A stretch of 64,000 nt of DNA, taken from contig OZ252048.1 of assembly GCA_965247915.1 (NCBI GenBank), forward strand, positions 186,001 through 250,000, in the 5' to 3' direction. The translations under genes were made by a program, and so were the position numbers. Below, in pieces: positions 17,117 through 27,424 of the stretch. The stretch comes from JAKZRT01 sp965247915 (GTDB lineage Bacteria; Pseudomonadota; Alphaproteobacteria; Rhodobacterales; Rhodobacteraceae). The notes under the pieces are model-generated. The model saw nothing but the letters and a program-made list of their open reading frames with translations, ran no database searches and was not told where the DNA came from. How positions within the stretch are numbered: position 1 is the first letter of the stretch; every line of letters begins with the position of its first letter.

Positions 17117-18163
17117 ATGCCGCCGCTGCCCTCTGACCTCGCGCTGGTGCCCTTCGTCAGTGTCGAGAACATGATGCGCCTGGTGCATGCCATCGGGCTC
17201 GAGACGATGCTGAAAGGCGTGGCCGGCTATATCGAGGACGATTTCCGCCGCTGGGAGAGCTTTGACAAGACCCCGCGCGTGGCTTCGCATTCGACCGAGG
17301 GCGTGATCGAACTGATGCCGACCTCGGACGGCGAGGTCTACGGGTTCAAATACGTCAACGGCCACCCCAGGAACACGGCGACCGGGCGGCAGACCGTGAC
17401 CGCCTTCGGGCTTTTGGCCGATGTCGCCACCGGTTATCCGGTGCTTCTGTCCGAAATGACGGTGCTGACCGCGATCCGCACCGCGGCCATGTCGGCGCTG
17501 GCGGCGCGCCACCTGGCGCCGCCGGGCGCCACCACCATGGCAATGATCGGCAACGGCGCGCAGTCGGAATTTCAGGCGCTGGAGTTCGGCGCGATCTGCG
17601 GCGTGACCACCGTGCGCGCCTATGACATCGACCCGGATGCGACCGCCAAGATGATGCGCAACCTTGAAGGCTCCGGCCTGATTATCATAGCCTGCGGCGC
17701 GCCCGAGGAAGCGATCGAAGGCGCGGGTATCCTGACCACCTGCACCGCCGACAAGCAATATGCGACGATCCTGACCGACAACCTGGTTGGCGCAGGCGTG
17801 CATATCAACGCGGTCGGCGGCGATTGCCCCGGCAAGACCGAACTGCACCGCGACATCCTGCTGCGCTCGGAAATTTTCGTCGAATACCCGGCCCAGACGC
17901 GGATCGAGGGCGAGATCCAGCAGCTTGACGGCGATCACCCGGTGACCGAGCTTTGGCAGGTCATCACCGGCGCGCATCGCGGGCGTACCGACGCCCGGCA
18001 GATCACGCTTTTCGACAGTGTCGGATTTGCCATCGAAGATTTCAGTGCATTGCGGTACGTGCGCGACAACCTCACCTCCGACGCCTGCGCATTGCTCGAC
18101 CTGCTGGCCGACCCCGACGACCCGCGCGATCTTTTCGGCATGCTGCAGCGGGCGAGGGAGTGA
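17117..18163 (+). CDS. ocd: Ornithine cyclodeaminase
   Basis: NAD-dependent conversion of ornithine to proline plus ammonia, the step after arginase. The 348-residue protein shows the mu-crystallin/OCD family layout: substrate part with EGVIELMPTSDGEVYGFKYV and the catalytic region, GMLLAD-like VTAFGLLADVATGYP, LTAIRTAAMSALAARHLAPP, the Rossmann motif MIGNGAQSEFQALEF near 140, GGDCPGKTELH near 236 (with the family catalytic Asp) and VFDSVGFA-like LFDSVGFAIEDF. AAGGAG precedes the ATG, eleven bases after the arginase remnant, so it is second in an arginine-to-proline operon. It appears intact although arginase is broken. Confidence 0.93.
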   Translation: MPPLPSDLALVPFVSVENMMRLVHAIGLETMLKGVAGYIEDDFRRWESFDKTPRVASHSTEGVIELMPTSDGEVYGFKYVNGHPRNTATGRQTVTAFGLLADVATGYPVLLSEMTVLTAIRTAAMSALAARHLAPPGATTMAMIGNGAQSEFQALEFGAICGVTTVRAYDIDPDATAKMMRNLEGSGLIIIACGAPEEAIEGAGILTTCTADKQYATILTDNLVGAGVHINAVGGDCPGKTELHRDILLRSEIFVEYPAQTRIEGEIQQLDGDHPVTELWQVITGAHRGRTDARQITLFDSVGFAIEDFSALRYVRDNLTSDACALLDLLADPDDPRDLFGMLQRARE

Positions 18164-18169
18164 TTCAGG

Positions 18170-19141
18170 TCAGCTCTCTTTCACATAAGCTTCGCCACCG
18201 GCGCGCGGTGGGATCGCCTTGCCGACAAATCCGGCCAAGATCACCACGGTCAGGATATAGGGCAGCGCGTCGAGAAGCTGCACGGGAATATCCACCCGGG
18301 TCATCGCCTTGACCGCATCGGGCCTGAGCGAAAGCGCCTGCAGGAACCCGAAAAGAAGCGTCGCATAAAGCGCGTGCCAGGGCCGCCATTTGGCGAAGAT
18401 CAGCGCCGCCAGTGCGATAAAGCCGCGTCCGGCGCTCATATCCTTGACAAATCCGGCCTGCAGCCCGGTCGCGAGGTACGCCCCCGCCAGACCGCAGAGC
18501 ACCCCGCAGATGACCACCGCCGAATATCTGAGCGCGATCACGTTTATACCAGCCGTATCCACCGCTGCGGGGTTTTCGCCGACCGCGCGCAGGCGCAGCC
18601 CGAACCGGGTGCGGAAGAGAACCCACCAGGTGGCCGGCACTGTCAGAAATCCCAGATAGACTAGGAAAGTATGCCCCGAGATCAGATCCGCATAGATCGG
18701 CCCCAGCACCGGAACCCCGCGCAGAGCCTCGGCAAACGGCAGGGTCAATTCGTTGAACCGCGCCGCCCCGCTCAGCGACGGGGTTCGGCCACCTTGCGCA
18801 AACCAGTCCTGCGCGATCAGCACCGTCAACCCGGCAGCGAGAAAGTTGATCGCCACGCCCGAGATTAGCTGATTGCCCCGGAAGGTGATCGAGGCCAGCC
18901 CGTGAATGATCGACAGCGCGACAGAGGCCGCGATGCCCGCCAGCATCCCGACCCAGACCGACTCGGTGGTAAAGGCCACCGCGGCCGAAAAGAACGCCGC
19001 AAACAACATCTTGCCCTCGAGCCCGATGTCGAAAATGCCGGCGCGTTCGGAAAAGAGGCCAGCGAGGCAGGCAAAAAGCAGCGGTGTGGCAAGGCGAACC
19101 GTCGAATCGAGGATTTGCAGGATCGTTGAGAAATCCATCAC
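18170..19141 (-). CDS. Nucleoside-type ABC transporter permease 2
   Basis: A 323-residue BPD_transp_2-type inner-membrane permease with eight or more hydrophobic segments. Typical stretches are AGIFDIGLEGKMLFAAFFSA, TFRGNQLISGVAINFLAAGL and GLRLRAVGENPAAVDTAGI (the loop that contacts the ATPase). Last gene of the four-gene set; its ATG overlaps the stop of the preceding permease gene. With the BMP-type binding protein it would form a purine nucleoside importer of the YufNOPQ/Nup kind; substrate is inferred from family only. Confidence 0.92.
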   Translation of the reverse strand: MMDFSTILQILDSTVRLATPLLFACLAGLFSERAGIFDIGLEGKMLFAAFFSAAVAFTTESVWVGMLAGIAASVALSIIHGLASITFRGNQLISGVAINFLAAGLTVLIAQDWFAQGGRTPSLSGAARFNELTLPFAEALRGVPVLGPIYADLISGHTFLVYLGFLTVPATWWVLFRTRFGLRLRAVGENPAAVDTAGINVIALRYSAVVICGVLCGLAGAYLATGLQAGFVKDMSAGRGFIALAALIFAKWRPWHALYATLLFGFLQALSLRPDAVKAMTRVDIPVQLLDALPYILTVVILAGFVGKAIPPRAGGEAYVKES

Positions 19142-20232
19142 GAACGCCGCCGCTTCAGTGAAAGGAACACCCGTTCAAGCGGCATCCGCACCATATTGTC
19201 CAGCGCCCCGGTAAAGAGGATCACCAGTGCCTGAATAACGGTAATCAGCTGCACCGGGATGTTGGTCCACAGGCTCAGCTCGGCCCCGCCCTGAAACAGG
19301 AAACCAAACAGCAGCGCCGCCAGAAACACCCCAAACGGGTGCGACCGGCCCATCAGCGCCACCGCGATGCCGATGAACCCGGCCCCTTCGACCGCATTCA
19401 GGACCAGCCGCTCGGCCTCGCCCATCACGTTGTTGATGGCCATCAACCCGGCCAGACCGCCCGATATCAGCATCGCGATCATGGTGATGCGGAACGGCGA
19501 GATGCCGGCGTAAACCGCCGCCGTCTCGGAATGGCCCAAAGCGCGGATCTGATAGCCAAGGCGCGTGCGCCAGATCAGATACCAGACCCCAAAACAGGCC
19601 GCCACCGCGATGAAAAACGTGATGTTGACCGGCGCGCCCCGGAACAGCGGCAGCGCGTCGGTCGAAAACATGTCCTGAAAGGTCGGCAAATTGGCCCCTT
19701 CGGGAAACTTGGCGCTGGCCGGGTCCATCGAGCCTTTGGGGCGCAGGACATTGACCAGCATGAAATTCAACAGTGAAAAGCCGATATAATTGAACATGAT
19801 CGTGGTAATCACGATGTGGCTGCCGCGTTTGGCCTGCAGATACGCGGGTATCGCCGCCCAGGCGGCCCCGAAGATCGCGCCGCTGAGAACCGCGGCGGGC
19901 AGGGCAAAGGCCCAGTGCGGCCAGGGAATGCCAAGCGCCACCAGCGCCACCCCGAGGCCGCCCAATGTGGCCTGGCCCTCGCCGCCGATGTTGAACAGCC
20001 GCGCGTGGAAGGCGACCGAAACCGCCAGCCCGGTGAACATGAAGTTGGTGGCGTAATAGAGCGTATAGCCCCAGCCATAGGTCGAGGCCAGCGACCCGGT
20101 GACCATGGTCTTCAGCGCGAACCAGGGGTCTTCGCCAATGGCCAGGATCACCAGCGCCGAAATCAGCGCGGCCAACACCAGGCTGATCATCGGAATCAGG
20201 ATCACGTCGGCCCATTTCGGCATGGCGTTCAT
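19138..20232 (-). CDS. Nucleoside-type ABC transporter permease 1
   Basis: A 364-residue BPD_transp_2 permease, pair of the one downstream. Hydrophobic segments are separated by the family stretches FNIGGEGQATLGGLG, IVITTIMFNYIGFSLLNFML and GYQIRALGHSETAAVYAGIS (ATPase-contact loop). ATG at 20232 lies three bases from the stop of the ATPase gene. A second ATG three codons later is possible. Part of the binding protein-ATPase-permease-permease operon. Confidence 0.92.
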   Translation of the reverse strand: MNAMPKWADVILIPMISLVLAALISALVILAIGEDPWFALKTMVTGSLASTYGWGYTLYYATNFMFTGLAVSVAFHARLFNIGGEGQATLGGLGVALVALGIPWPHWAFALPAAVLSGAIFGAAWAAIPAYLQAKRGSHIVITTIMFNYIGFSLLNFMLVNVLRPKGSMDPASAKFPEGANLPTFQDMFSTDALPLFRGAPVNITFFIAVAACFGVWYLIWRTRLGYQIRALGHSETAAVYAGISPFRITMIAMLISGGLAGLMAINNVMGEAERLVLNAVEGAGFIGIAVALMGRSHPFGVFLAALLFGFLFQGGAELSLWTNIPVQLITVIQALVILFTGALDNMVRMPLERVFLSLKRRRS

Positions 20233-20235
20233 GGT

Positions 20236-21816
<1,581 letters not shown>

Positions 21817-22821
21817 TTAAAAATCATGCGCCGGGCAGCTGTCGTTGGTGTAATAGGCAACCACTTCAAGGTCGCCGCTGATGATATTGGCGGCGGCGGC
21901 ATCAACGGCTGCTTTCATCTCATCCGAGACCAGCGCTGCGTTATGCTCGTCAAGCGCATAACCTACGCCTTCGGCTGCCAGGTCCATGATGCGGAAACCG
22001 CCGGTTTCAAGATCGGCGCCGGCTATCATCGCGTCGTAAACGGCGACATCGACGCGCTTCAGCATCGAGGTCAGAACCGACCCCGGGTGCAGGTGGTTCT
22101 GATTTGAGTCCACGCCGATTGACAGAATGCCCTCGTCGGCGGCGGTCTGCAGCACGCCAACGCCGGTGCCACCGGCAGCAGCATAGATTATGTCGGCCCC
22201 TTGCGCGATTTGCGCCTTGGCCAGCTCGGAGCCTCGCACCGGGTCATTCCACGCCGACGGCGTCGTGCCGGTCATGTTTGCCACAATGGTGATGTCCGGG
22301 TTTACCGTTTTTGCGCCCTGCGCATAGCCGCAGCCGAAATGGCGGATCAGCGGGATGTCCATACCGCCGATGAAGCCAATCGTGCCAGAGTCCGATGCCA
22401 TCGCGGCCATCATTCCCACGAGGTACGAGCCCTGATGCTCGGTGAAGTTAATCAATTGCACGTTGGCCGGAACCTCCGGAAGCCAGCCGTCCACGTTCAC
22501 GAACTTGGTGTCCGGGAAGTCCATCGCGACGGTGCCCAAGGTGTCAGCAATCGCGAATCCGGTGGTGATGACAGGATTGAAACCTGCCTCTGCAAATCTG
22601 CGCAGGGCCTGTTCGCGTTGCGCTTCCGATTGGATCTCGATGTCGCGGTAGGATTCGCCGGTTTCCTGCGCATAACGCTCGGCGCCGTTGAACGCGGCCT
22701 CGTTGAACGATTTGTCGAATTTGCCGCCAAGATCGTAGATCAGCGCCGGCTCGGCTGCCAGCGCCGTGGCACTCAATGCCAGGGTCGCAGCAGTGCCTAG
22801 AATTGTTCTCATAAAAGTCAT
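21817..22821 (-). CDS. BMP-family ABC transporter substrate-binding protein
   Basis: A 334-residue periplasmic binding protein of the BMP/Med (PnrA-like) family, which binds purine nucleosides. A signal peptide is seen (MRTILGTAATLALSATALAAEP) and the mature part has DLGGKFDKSFNEAAFNGAER, the family nucleoside-stacking Phe region, GFIGGMDIPLIRHFGCGYAQ and AAAGGTGVGVLQTA. An ideal GGAGG precedes the ATG at 22821. It is first in the four-gene transporter operon and is followed without a gap by the ATPase gene. Two Cys near the C-terminus (NDSCPAHDF and HFGCGY) may form a disulfide. Confidence 0.94.
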   Translation of the reverse strand: MTFMRTILGTAATLALSATALAAEPALIYDLGGKFDKSFNEAAFNGAERYAQETGESYRDIEIQSEAQREQALRRFAEAGFNPVITTGFAIADTLGTVAMDFPDTKFVNVDGWLPEVPANVQLINFTEHQGSYLVGMMAAMASDSGTIGFIGGMDIPLIRHFGCGYAQGAKTVNPDITIVANMTGTTPSAWNDPVRGSELAKAQIAQGADIIYAAAGGTGVGVLQTAADEGILSIGVDSNQNHLHPGSVLTSMLKRVDVAVYDAMIAGADLETGGFRIMDLAAEGVGYALDEHNAALVSDEMKAAVDAAAANIISGDLEVVAYYTNDSCPAHDF

Positions 22822-22852
22822 GTCTTTCCTCCCGGTTGGAACTTGTTATTTC

Positions 22853-22874
22853 CGCCACCCCTTGGGGGGTGGCG
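22853..22874 (-). promoter_or_regulatory. Perfect hairpin in the leader of the nucleoside transporter operon
   Basis: CGCCACCCC-TTGG-GGGGTGGCG, a 9-bp perfect stem, lies about 30 bases upstream of the binding-protein start codon on the minus strand. It has no T-run after it. It could be a leader structure or a terminator remnant of the upstream operon; no known riboswitch consensus was recognised. Confidence 0.4.
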
Positions 22875-22976
22875 TCAAGTAAGCAGATTGATCAGTGATC
22901 ATTTGCCGATCAGACCGCAGGGCAAGGGGGGGGTCAATAGGTATTTTAACCTTTCCGCCGCGGCAATCGACGCCCG

Positions 22977-23387
22977 TCAAAGCAATCTTCCCAATGTTAT
23001 AGCGTCGATGCGGGTGCCCTGGGGGGCGCGGTATTAGCCTTTTCGGCGTCCGGCCCGCTGAAAAGCGCAAGCCTCGTAAAAGTTTATCGCGGCATCGTTG
23101 TCTGCGGAAATCTTCAGAAATATCTGCGCCGCGCCCGCCGATCTTGCTGCCGCCATGCACCAGCAACCAGCGCCGCTCCAACGCCGCGGCGGCGGGCCCC
23201 GGGCGCGACGGCCAGCGTCAGGATTTCAGCTTCATCCGCGACGCCGCGCAGCATGACAAACCCGCCTTTGCGCACCACAAGCTGAACCTTTTCGGTCCGA
23301 TACCAGGGCCTGAAACTTATCCTCCGACCGCGGGCGCGGGGTGACAAAGCACCGGCCATGCAGGCGGGCCATCGCGGCTGGGGTCAC
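22977..23387 (-). pseudogene. rimI: rimI, ribosomal-protein/TsaB-linked alanine acetyltransferase, broken
   Basis: Lying 24 bases after tsaB, its usual partner, this sequence gives a RimI-type GNAT in pieces. From GTG 23387: AAMARLHGRCFVTPRP and EDKFQALVSD; then a frame change near 23290 to KVQLVVRKGGFVML, RGVADEAEILTLAVAP and GARRRGVGAALVAGA; then a change back near 23150 to GAAQIFLKISADNDAAINFY and EACAFQRAGRRKG; there a TAA (23034-23036) replaces the first Tyr of the expected GYY, followed by YRAPQGTRIDAITLG. Two frameshifts plus a nonsense codon make it non-functional as read. RimI normally N-acetylates ribosomal protein S18. Confidence 0.87.
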
Positions 23388-23411
23388 TTATCCGCCCAAA
23401 GCAGGCGGGGC

Positions 23412-24047
23412 CTAGTCGCGCGGCGGCGCGGCATCGGGCGGGCGGATGTAAAGCGGAACCGGCGGCACCTTAGTCGAATACCGTCGCGCGGCGGCGATGT
23501 GGGCGATCGCTTCGGCCAAGGGCGCGACGGGCGCAGACACATGACCTGCCACTTCTCGGGCAACCTTCGCGGCAGCGTGACCGATGCAGGTGGGTTCGGC
23601 GCGCGCGGGCACGGGCGGCAGAGCATCCAGCGTGCAAAGCATCGGGTAGGTCGTCTCGCCGCCGCCGATGACTTGCAAATAGAAGTTGTCACGGCGGGCA
23701 TCGAGCGTAGAGACCACAACGCCACCGGTTCCCCATGCTTGGGCTTTCAGCGCCGAGATGCCGATGGCCGGTATTGCCAGCGACATCGAAAGCCCGCGCG
23801 CGGCTGAGACCGAAATGCGAATGCCGGTGAAATTTCCCGGGCCGATGCCAACCCCCAGCAGGGTCAGATCAGACCAGCCAACCCCGGCCCGGTCCAGCGC
23901 CCCCTCAAGAACCCCGAACAGATGCTCGCCCTGGCCATGCTCCATTTGCAGATACTCGGCGGTCAGAACCTGACCCCCAGACAGAACCGCAGCCGCGCAA
24001 TGCGCGGCCGAGGTGTCAAAGGCCAGAATCACCGGGTCCGCGGTCAT
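23412..24047 (-). CDS. tsaB: tRNA threonylcarbamoyladenosine complex subunit TsaB
   Basis: A 211-residue ASKHA-fold protein that partners TsaD in making t6A37 in tRNA. Seen: ILAFDTSAAHCAAAVL (first ATPase-like motif), MEHGQGEHL, LLGVGIGPGNFTGIRISVSA (the family hallmark GPGSFTGxR, here GPGNFTGIR) and ALKAQAWGTGG, VSTLDARRDNFYLQV. The ATG overlaps the stop of the NifU-type gene by ATGA. Typical operon order tsaB-rimI is kept, but rimI is broken. Confidence 0.94.
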   Translation of the reverse strand: MTADPVILAFDTSAAHCAAAVLSGGQVLTAEYLQMEHGQGEHLFGVLEGALDRAGVGWSDLTLLGVGIGPGNFTGIRISVSAARGLSMSLAIPAIGISALKAQAWGTGGVVVSTLDARRDNFYLQVIGGGETTYPMLCTLDALPPVPARAEPTCIGHAAAKVAREVAGHVSAPVAPLAEAIAHIAAARRYSTKVPPVPLYIRPPDAAPPRD

Positions 24048-24607
24048 CAGGTGACCGGGCGAACCTCCACCACTTCGGGGATATAATGCTTGAGCAGGTT
24101 CTCGATGCCCATTTTCAGCGTCAGCGTCGATGACGGACATCCGGCGCAAGCGCCCTGCATGTGCAGGTAGACCACGCCGCGCTCGAACCCGTGAAAGGTG
24201 ATGTCGCCACCGTCCTGGGCCACCGCCGGACGCACGCGGGTATCAAGCAATTCCTTGATCTGTCCCACGATCTCGCTGTTTTCGCCGTCGTGTTCGGCAT
24301 GCCCGGACGGGGCCGGATCACCACCCTCGATAATCGGGTTTCCGGACTGGAAATGTTCCATGATCGCGCCCAGGATCGCCGGTTTGACGTGATCCCACTG
24401 GGTGCCGTCGGTCTTGGTCACAGTGATGAAATCACTGCCGAAAAAGACGCCGCTCACCCCGGCCACGGCAAATATGCGCTGCGCCAGCGGCGATTTGCCG
24501 GCGCTGTCAGCACTGGGAAAGTCCGCCGTGCCGGCCGCCAGCACGGCCTGGCCGGGCAGAAATTTCAACGTCGCCGGATTGGGCGTGGATTCGGTCTGGA
24601 TGAACAT
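24047..24607 (-). CDS. NifU-type Fe-S scaffold/carrier protein
   Basis: A 186-residue Nfu protein that carries an assembling [4Fe-4S] cluster to target enzymes. The N-terminal Nfu_N domain begins MFIQTESTPNPATLKFLPGQ, and the C-terminal NifU domain has VRPAVAQDGGDITFHGF and the cluster-binding CAGCPSSTLTLK (Cys-x-x-Cys). GGAGG lies ahead of the ATG at 24607. It resembles the NFU1 type of alphaproteobacteria and mitochondria. First in an operon with tsaB. Confidence 0.94.
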   Translation of the reverse strand: MFIQTESTPNPATLKFLPGQAVLAAGTADFPSADSAGKSPLAQRIFAVAGVSGVFFGSDFITVTKTDGTQWDHVKPAILGAIMEHFQSGNPIIEGGDPAPSGHAEHDGENSEIVGQIKELLDTRVRPAVAQDGGDITFHGFERGVVYLHMQGACAGCPSSTLTLKMGIENLLKHYIPEVVEVRPVT

Positions 24608-24735
24608 TTTCGCCTCCGTTCCCCATGGATATGCGCAAGCCAAGCGACCGAGTCAAGATTTGGAACGATTCTAATCTGGGTTCTGCCCACCCCGATCAAA
24701 GCGAGCGCCTGCGGCGCGCGGCACGCGCGGCGCAT

Positions 24736-25191
24736 CTAAGTGATCGCCTCAAGCCGCTCTTTCGACAAATCGCCGGGGACGACGGTAAGCGGTATCGGTA
24801 ACGTACCCGAAGTGCGCGACATCTGCGTGACCAGCGGCCCGGGGCCGCCTTTGTCGTCGCCGGCACCCAGAACCAAAACCCCGATATCCTTGTCATCGCG
24901 TATCTGCGCCAGAATCTCGGGCACCGCTTCGCCCTCGCGCACTACCAGTTCGGGGTCGACCCCCTGCCGGTCGCGCATCCATTTGGCGAAAACCTCGAAA
25001 TGCGCGTGAATGCGCTCGCGCGCTTCTTCGCGCATGATGTCGCCCACCCCGATCCAGTGATTGAATTCGTCCGGCGGGATCACCGACAGAATTTGCACCC
25101 CGCCTTGGGTATTGGCGGCGCGCATGGCGGCAAAGCGCATGGCGTTCAAGCACTCGCGGCTGTCGTCCAGCACAACCAGAAATTTGCGCAT
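24736..25191 (-). CDS. Universal stress protein, UspA family
   Basis: A 151-residue single Usp domain: MRKFLVVLDDSRECLNAMRF opens the fold, and GVLVLGAGDDKGGPGPLVTQ near 104-123 is the ATP-type loop with the G-x2-G-x9-G(S/T) spacing only partly kept. The ATG at 25191 has GGAG upstream. Stands alone. The frame is open upstream to 25347 without recognisable sequence. Confidence 0.85.
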   Translation of the reverse strand: MRKFLVVLDDSRECLNAMRFAAMRAANTQGGVQILSVIPPDEFNHWIGVGDIMREEARERIHAHFEVFAKWMRDRQGVDPELVVREGEAVPEILAQIRDDKDIGVLVLGAGDDKGGPGPLVTQMSRTSGTLPIPLTVVPGDLSKERLEAIT

Positions 25192-25440
25192 GGGTTTGCT
25201 CCGTAATTCGCGCCGATCATGGCCGAGCCGCACAGTGCTGGCAACGGTCGGAGTGACGCGCCGGGAAAAATTTTCCTGCGCGATAATTCTTGATTTTTTC
25301 AAACTTTGCGCCCATATCGGCCACGCTACGTTCTTTCTATCGACCACTGTCGCCTAAATACTGGCACCAGTTCTTCGATTCAGAGCTGACTAAGCCGGGT
25401 TGCCGCATTTTGCGGGCAGCAACTTTTAAGGAGACAGCGG

Positions 25441-25647
25441 ATGGCCAATGGCACCGTGAAATGGTTCAACAGCACTAAAGGTTATGGGTTCGTCGAGCCC
25501 GAGGGCGGCGCGCGCGATGTGTTTGTACACATCTCGGCGGTCGAACGGTCGGGTCTGACCGGGCTTGCCGATGGTCAGAAAGTGACCTTTGACGTCGAAG
25601 CCGGCCGTGATGGCCGCGAAAGCGCGGTTAATCTGGCGCTGGTCTGA
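25441..25647 (+). CDS. Cold-shock protein (CspA family)
   Basis: A 68-residue single cold-shock domain, an RNA chaperone: MANGTVKWFNSTKGYGFVEP holds RNP1-like KGYGFV and DVFVHISAVERSG holds RNP2 VFVHI. AAGGAG precedes the ATG. A leader of up to about 160 bases with an imperfect stem at about 25398-25420 precedes it, as usual for cold-shock genes, and a strong terminator follows. Confidence 0.96.
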   Translation: MANGTVKWFNSTKGYGFVEPEGGARDVFVHISAVERSGLTGLADGQKVTFDVEAGRDGRESAVNLALV

Positions 25648-25668
25648 AGATTTACCCAAACTTCGAGA

Positions 25669-25697
25669 AACGCCCCGCTTCGACGGGGCGTTTTTTT
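25669..25697 (+). terminator. Rho-independent terminator after the cold-shock gene
   Basis: AACGCCCCG-CTTCGA-CGGGGCG followed by seven T; 7-bp GC stem (plus) about 22 bases after the stop. On the other strand it lies just beyond the adenosine kinase stop and could serve both genes. Confidence 0.92.
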
Positions 25698-25701
25698 GAC
25701 C

Positions 25702-26751
25702 CTAAAGCAGACCCGCATCGGCAAAGAGGCTAATCAGATCGGCCGCGGGCCGGGCCCCGATATGACCGATTATCTCGCCCGCCGCGGCACAGCCCATGGC
25801 CCCGCAGACCTGCAAGTTGTGCCCGTGCGTCAACCCCCACAAAAACCCGCCGGCGAAAAGATCCCCCGCGCCGGTGGCATCGACCACCCGCGCCTTGGTG
25901 GCGGGCACATGCTGGCATTGACTCTCGGCCCAGACAAAAGCGCCGTTCGCGGCATCGGCACGCTGTGCAGGCCAGAATTGCGACCTCGGCAAAAGCGCCG
26001 TTCGCGGCATCGGTGCAGGCCGAATTGCGACCTCGGCCGCCGCCGCGCGCATCGCGCTATGATGGTCGCCCGCCTGATACATCGACATCACCTCGGCCCG
26101 GTTGCAAAACAGCAGATCGACATGGGTGCGGATCATCGCGCGAAACGCCTCGCGGTGGCGCTCGACACAGAACGGGTCGGACAGCGTTAGCGACACCCGC
26201 CCGCCGCCGCCCTTGCAGGCGGCGATGGCCTTGGCAAAGGCCTCGTGGCTTTGCGGCCCGTCAAAACGGTAACCTTCCAGGTAAATCCAGTCGGTATCGG
26301 CCATCTGGGCCGCGTCGATATCGCCGGGTGTCAGAAATTCGGTGACACCCAGATAGGTGTTCATCGACCGCTCGCCATCGGGTGTGACGAGCACGAAGCA
26401 GCGCCCGGTTTCGCCCGCCGCATCCGCAGGTGCCAGCGCCGTATCGTAATCGGCCCCTTGGGCGCGCAGGTCGTGGGCAAAGATCGCGCCTAACTGGTCG
26501 TCGCGCACCTTGCCGACATAAGCGGTGCGCCCGCCAAGCAAGGCGATGCCGGCGATGGTATTGGCCGCCGATCCGCCCGAAATTTCGATTGCCGGCCCGA
26601 CCTGGGCGTAAAGTTCGGACGCGCGGGTCAGGTCGATCAGCTGCATGATGCCCTTTTCCACGCCGTTGGCGGCCAGAAATTCATCGCTCGTGTGCGACAG
26701 CACATCGACCATCGCATTGCCGATGCCGACGACCTGGTAGGTTTTACTCAT
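25702..26751 (-). CDS. Adenosine kinase (PfkB family) with an internal tandem duplication
   Basis: PfkB sugar/nucleoside kinase that phosphorylates adenosine to AMP. Seen: VVGIGNAMVDVLSHTSDEF, EISGGSAANTIAGIALLG (nucleoside site), RCFVLVTPDGERSMNTYLG, LLFCNRAEV, and the catalytic VVDATGAGDLFAGGFLWG near 300. At 349 residues it is about 18 longer than I expect for Rhodobacterales homologues. The excess maps to two tandem copies of a 47-55 base unit (25936-26037), which puts about 18 codons, partly in a wrong frame, between EVAI and DAANGAFVWAES. The frame is regained, so the gene reads through; whether the enzyme works is uncertain. ATGA overlap with nth upstream. Confidence 0.88.
   Translation of the reverse strand: MSKTYQVVGIGNAMVDVLSHTSDEFLAANGVEKGIMQLIDLTRASELYAQVGPAIEISGGSAANTIAGIALLGGRTAYVGKVRDDQLGAIFAHDLRAQGADYDTALAPADAAGETGRCFVLVTPDGERSMNTYLGVTEFLTPGDIDAAQMADTDWIYLEGYRFDGPQSHEAFAKAIAACKGGGGRVSLTLSDPFCVERHREAFRAMIRTHVDLLFCNRAEVMSMYQAGDHHSAMRAAAAEVAIRPAPMPRTALLPRSQFWPAQRADAANGAFVWAESQCQHVPATKARVVDATGAGDLFAGGFLWGLTHGHNLQVCGAMGCAAAGEIIGHIGARPAADLISLFADAGLL
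25936..26037. repeat. Tandem duplication inside adenosine kinase
   Basis: Two adjacent copies of a unit starting AAAAGCGCCGTTCGCGGCAT and ending GCGACCTCGGC: copy 1 at 25936-25990 (55 bases), copy 2 at 25991-26037 (47 bases). Copy 1 has seven extra bases (CACGCTG) and copy 2 lacks one A, so the net insertion relative to one 48-base unit is 54 bases, a multiple of three. Confidence 0.88.
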
Positions 26752-27392
26752 AGGGTCTTGTCCTCAAAGGCGCAGAGATCGCGGATCAGGCAGGCCGCAC
26801 ACTTGGGCTTGCGCGCGGTACAGACATAGCGCCCGTGCAGGATCATCCAGTGATGCGCATGGCGCTGAAATTCCGCCGGAACGTTGTCCTCGATGGCGCG
26901 TTCCACCGCCACCACATCCTTGCCCGGCGCCAGGCCCGACCGGTTGCCGAGACGAAAGATATGCGTGTCGACCGCCTGCGCCGGGTGATGAAACCACATG
27001 TTCAGCACCACATTGGCGGTCTTGCGCCCCACCCCCGGCAGGCTTTCCAGCGCGGCGCGCGATGACGGCACCTGTCCACCATACTCATCGACCAGTATGC
27101 GGCTCAGTTTGATCACGTTTTTGGCCTTGTTGCGGTAAAGCCCGATGCTTTTGATATACTCGGTCAGCTTCTCCTCGCCCAGCGCCAGCATCCTTTCGGG
27201 GCTGTCGGCAATTTTGAAAAGCGTCCCCGTGGCACGGTTCACGCCGGCATCGGTGGCCTGCGCGCTCAGCGCCACCGCCACCACCAGCGTATAGGCATTT
27301 ACGTGGTGCAATTCGCCTTTCGGCTCGGGCTCGGCGGCGCGAAACCGGGTGAATATCTCGTGCATCCGGGCATATGCAAGCTGGCGCGCCAT
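26748..27392 (-). CDS. nth: Endonuclease III
   Basis: DNA glycosylase/AP lyase removing oxidised pyrimidines. The 214-residue protein has the helix-hairpin-helix ESLPGVGRKTANVVL near 118 with catalytic Lys (GVGRKTA), the catalytic Asp in VDTHIFRLGNR, and the C-terminal four-Cys iron-sulfur loop (CTARKPKCAACLIRDLC). Length is normal. ATG at 27392 is taken because family similarity begins with MHEIFTRFR; the frame is open further up through a palindromic repeat. Adenosine kinase follows by ATGA overlap. Confidence 0.95.
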   Translation of the reverse strand: MARQLAYARMHEIFTRFRAAEPEPKGELHHVNAYTLVVAVALSAQATDAGVNRATGTLFKIADSPERMLALGEEKLTEYIKSIGLYRNKAKNVIKLSRILVDEYGGQVPSSRAALESLPGVGRKTANVVLNMWFHHPAQAVDTHIFRLGNRSGLAPGKDVVAVERAIEDNVPAEFQRHAHHWMILHGRYVCTARKPKCAACLIRDLCAFEDKTL

Positions 27393-27424
27393 GGCTCGCG
27401 GTATGCCCCGGCCCGAGACCGACA

